Assembly (NCBI GenBank): GCA_049318625.1 | Contig: JBMOGA010000098.1 | Location: 1 to 9,354, forward strand | Length of the DNA stretch: 9,354 nucleotides | Origin: JBMOGA01 sp049318625 | Lineage (GTDB): Bacteria > Pseudomonadota > Alphaproteobacteria > Rhizobiales > Hyphomicrobiaceae | Direction: 5' to 3' | Shown here: positions 7,010 through 9,354 of the stretch, piece after piece | Position numbering within the stretch: position 1 is the first letter of the stretch | Layout: every line of letters starts with the position of its first letter | Translations under genes and position numbers: made by a program | The notes under the pieces: generated by a model | Seen by the model: the letters and a program-made list of their open reading frames with translations, nothing else | Database searches by the model: none | Told to the model about the DNA's origin: nothing

Positions 7010-7974
7010 GCGAGGCAGCTCCGGAAGCCCGGCTCGATCTCCGAGCGCTTGAGATTGCGGCCGATGAACACGAGGCGGCTGCGGCGCACCTCGTCGGGAC
7101 GCCAGGCGCGCTGATGGTCGCCCTCGATCATCATGTGCACGCCCTGGATCACGTAGCGCCGGCCGTCGCCCTTGAACTCGAGGATGCCCTTGAGCCTCAG
7201 GATGTCGGCGCCGCGCGCCTGGGTGAACTCACCGATCCACTTGAAGAACGCATCGGCGTCGAGCGGCATGTCGAGCTCCAGCGAGATGCTGGCCACGTCC
7301 TCGTTGTGGTGGTGGTGGTGCCCCTCCTCGAGGAAATCCGGCTCGAGGTCGAGGATGCGGTCGAGGTCGAAGGCGTTGCGCCCGAGGATCGCATCCAGCG
7401 CCACGTTGCTGCGCTCGGTGCGATGCAGCTTGGCATAGGGGTTGATGGCGCGGATGCGGCCCTCCACCTCGGCCAGTTCGTCCGCACTCACCAGATCGAC
7501 TTTGTTGATCAGGATCACGTCGGCGAAGGCGACCTGCTCGCGGGCTTCCGGCGCGTCCTTGAGCCGCTCGAGGACGTGGCGGGCGTCGACCACGGTGACG
7601 ATGGCGTCCAGCTTGGCCCGCGCCCGCACCTCGTCGTCGACGAAGAACGTCTGCGCCACCGGCGCCGGGTCGGCGAGGCCCGTCGTCTCGACCAGGATCG
7701 CGTCGAACTTCTCCTTGCGCTTCATCAGCCCGCCGATGATGCGGATGAGATCGCCCCGCACGGTGCAGCAGATGCAGCCGTTGTTCATCTCGAACACTTC
7801 CTCGTCGGCATCCACGACGAGGTCGTTGTCGATGCCGATGGCACCGAACTCGTTGACGATGACGGCGTACTTCTTGCCGTGCCGCTCGGTCAGGATGCGG
7901 TTGAGCAGCGTCGTCTTGCCGGCGCCGAGATAGCCGGTCAGCACGGTGACGGGGACGAGTTCGGGAGGGCTCAT
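7006..7974 (-). CDS. COG0523 (CobW/YjiA-like) GTPase B, putative metal chaperone
   Basis: The 322-residue protein is a G3E-family P-loop GTPase of COG0523, whose members hydrolyse GTP to deliver metals, zinc in several studied cases. Visible motifs: Walker A GYLGAGKT (14-21), the family metal site CICC (67-70) preceded by NNG, Walker B/switch ETTGLADP (96-103), and the guanine-specificity motif NKVD (157-160). A run of five His (219-223), all encoded by CAC, links the GTPase domain to a CobW C-terminal domain (about 230-318) with GILEFKG and QGVHMMIEG. Its ATG is 12 bases after the stop of GTPase A; only a weak GGA precedes it. Its stop overlaps the WD40 start. It is closer to YjiA than to the cobaltochelatase protein CobW, and no cobalamin genes are nearby, so zinc or iron handling is more likely. 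The metal cannot be decided from sequence. Confidence 0.93.
   Translation of the reverse strand: MSPPELVPVTVLTGYLGAGKTTLLNRILTERHGKKYAVIVNEFGAIGIDNDLVVDADEEVFEMNNGCICCTVRGDLIRIIGGLMKRKEKFDAILVETTGLADPAPVAQTFFVDDEVRARAKLDAIVTVVDARHVLERLKDAPEAREQVAFADVILINKVDLVSADELAEVEGRIRAINPYAKLHRTERSNVALDAILGRNAFDLDRILDLEPDFLEEGHHHHHNEDVASISLELDMPLDADAFFKWIGEFTQARGADILRLKGILEFKGDGRRYVIQGVHMMIEGDHQRAWRPDEVRRSRLVFIGRNLKRSEIEPGFRSCLA
7306..7320 (-). repeat. (CAC)5 trinucleotide run encoding the histidine stretch of GTPase B
   Basis: Five identical CAC codons encode His219-His223 in the linker before the C-terminal domain. Histidine runs here are common in COG0523 proteins and are thought to bind or buffer metal. 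The use of one codon only makes a pure trinucleotide repeat that could change length by slippage without breaking the frame. Confidence 0.8.
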
Positions 7975-7986
7975 GGGTGGTCCATT

Positions 7987-9036
<1,050 letters not shown>

Positions 9037-9083
9037 GAATGGCGAAGCTGTGGGTGGTCCGGGCCGCAGCGGGCGGATACCTC

Positions 9084-9112
9084 TACATAGGCGCTGGGCA
9101 GCGCCCTGTCAT
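9084..9112 (-). promoter_or_regulatory. Candidate promoter of the GTPase operon, with a dyad in the spacer
   Basis: On the minus strand ATGACA (9112-9107, 5/6 to TTGACA) is followed after exactly 17 bases by TATGTA (9089-9084, about 3/6 to TATAAT). Transcription would start near 9077, about 40 bases before the GTPase A ATG. The spacer holds a perfect dyad, GGCGCT-N4-AGCGCC (9090-9105), between the two boxes, where a regulator could act. The -10 match is weak and GC-rich dyads arise easily here. Confidence 0.35.
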
Positions 9113-9207
9113 CGCTTTCGCCGCCGCGGCGGTCCCCCTGGGAGAATGGCGCGCCAGCCCCCGCACGCCGCCGCACCGAAAAAATCCCTGCAATAAGCTC
9201 GGCAGCT

Positions 9208-9222
9208 GACGCAATGTGCGTC
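9208..9222. promoter_or_regulatory. Dyad GACGCA-N3-TGCGTC upstream of the GTPase operon
   Basis: A perfect 6-base inverted repeat around ATG lies about 100 bases upstream of the candidate promoter. It could be a regulator site. No T-tract follows on either strand, so it is not a terminator. It does not resemble the AT-rich Zur box known from alphaproteobacteria. Confidence 0.25.
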
Positions 9223-9354
9223 TCAATCGTCTGCGGCCCAACGCAGGGCAGGCGCGCGCGCTACTGAGATCGCCTTCGCTTGCAGGGGCGCGGCGCGCCA
9301 CTTAGCAGGTTGTTGAACTTGGGTCTTCGGTAGCCCCGTATCCTCGGTTGAGGC

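Larger units (their letters stand above)
9037..9354. other. Intergenic region, no gene seen
   Basis: I see no convincing coding region in these 318 bases. The only open frame of note (minus strand, 9301-9083) starts with GTG and has an Arg/Pro/Gly/Ala-rich composition typical of random GC-rich sequence. The region holds the candidate operon promoter (9084-9112), a dyad at 9208-9222, a 12-base palindrome CCGCCGCGGCGG at 9121-9132, and a right-end stretch that may be the border of an insertion sequence. Confidence 0.6.

Noticed and set aside
9147..9300. GGCGCGCCA repeated at 9148-9156 and 9292-9300
   Set aside because: A 9-base GC-rich match expected by chance in such sequence, with no further similarity around the copies.
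9083..9301. 72-codon minus-strand frame with GTG start upstream of GTPase A
   Set aside because: No ribosome binding site, low-complexity basic composition, and it runs through the candidate promoter.

Overview
The window is a high-GC stretch of bacterial chromosome. Its gene content, RND pump type and a CtrA-like box point to an alphaproteobacterium, most likely Hyphomicrobiales (Rhizobiales). This is inferred from sequence features only. There are seven coding regions: one partial and one short on the plus strand, and five on the minus strand. No tRNA, rRNA, CRISPR array or complete mobile element is visible.

Left part (1-1070, plus strand): the last 18 codons of a probable nucleotide-sugar epimerase (UDP-glucuronate 4-epimerase type) are followed by a complete family 25 glycosyltransferase. 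This looks like the edge of a surface polysaccharide locus (LPS or capsule). The 164-base gap between them carries a full TTAA-N7-TTAAC site, the form bound by the alphaproteobacterial cell-cycle regulator CtrA, and a nearby GANTC (CcrM) site.

Middle (1085-5660, minus strand): a two-gene drug-efflux operon encodes a periplasmic adaptor (MexE/OqxA type) and an RND inner-membrane pump (MexF/OqxB type). No outer-membrane channel or regulator gene is present here. The operon runs towards the glycosyltransferase gene, and only 14 bases separate the two stop codons. Its upstream region contains a perfect 17-base dyad, ATTGAA-N5-TTCAAT, a likely regulator site.

Right part (5661-9036, minus strand): a compact four-gene operon. 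In transcription order it encodes COG0523 GTPase A, COG0523 GTPase B, a soluble WD40 beta-propeller and a 101-residue protein with a CX4C motif. The GTPases are 12 bases apart, and the last two junctions are 4-base ATGA overlaps. Both GTPases keep the CxCC metal site and histidine clusters, so the operon looks like a cytosolic metal (probably zinc) allocation module. The propeller and the small Cys protein have no assigned role and are the most interesting content here.

The final 318 bases (9037-9354) are non-coding as far as I can see. They hold a candidate promoter for the GTPase operon with a dyad in its spacer, a second dyad, and a possible but unproven insertion-sequence end at the extreme right.
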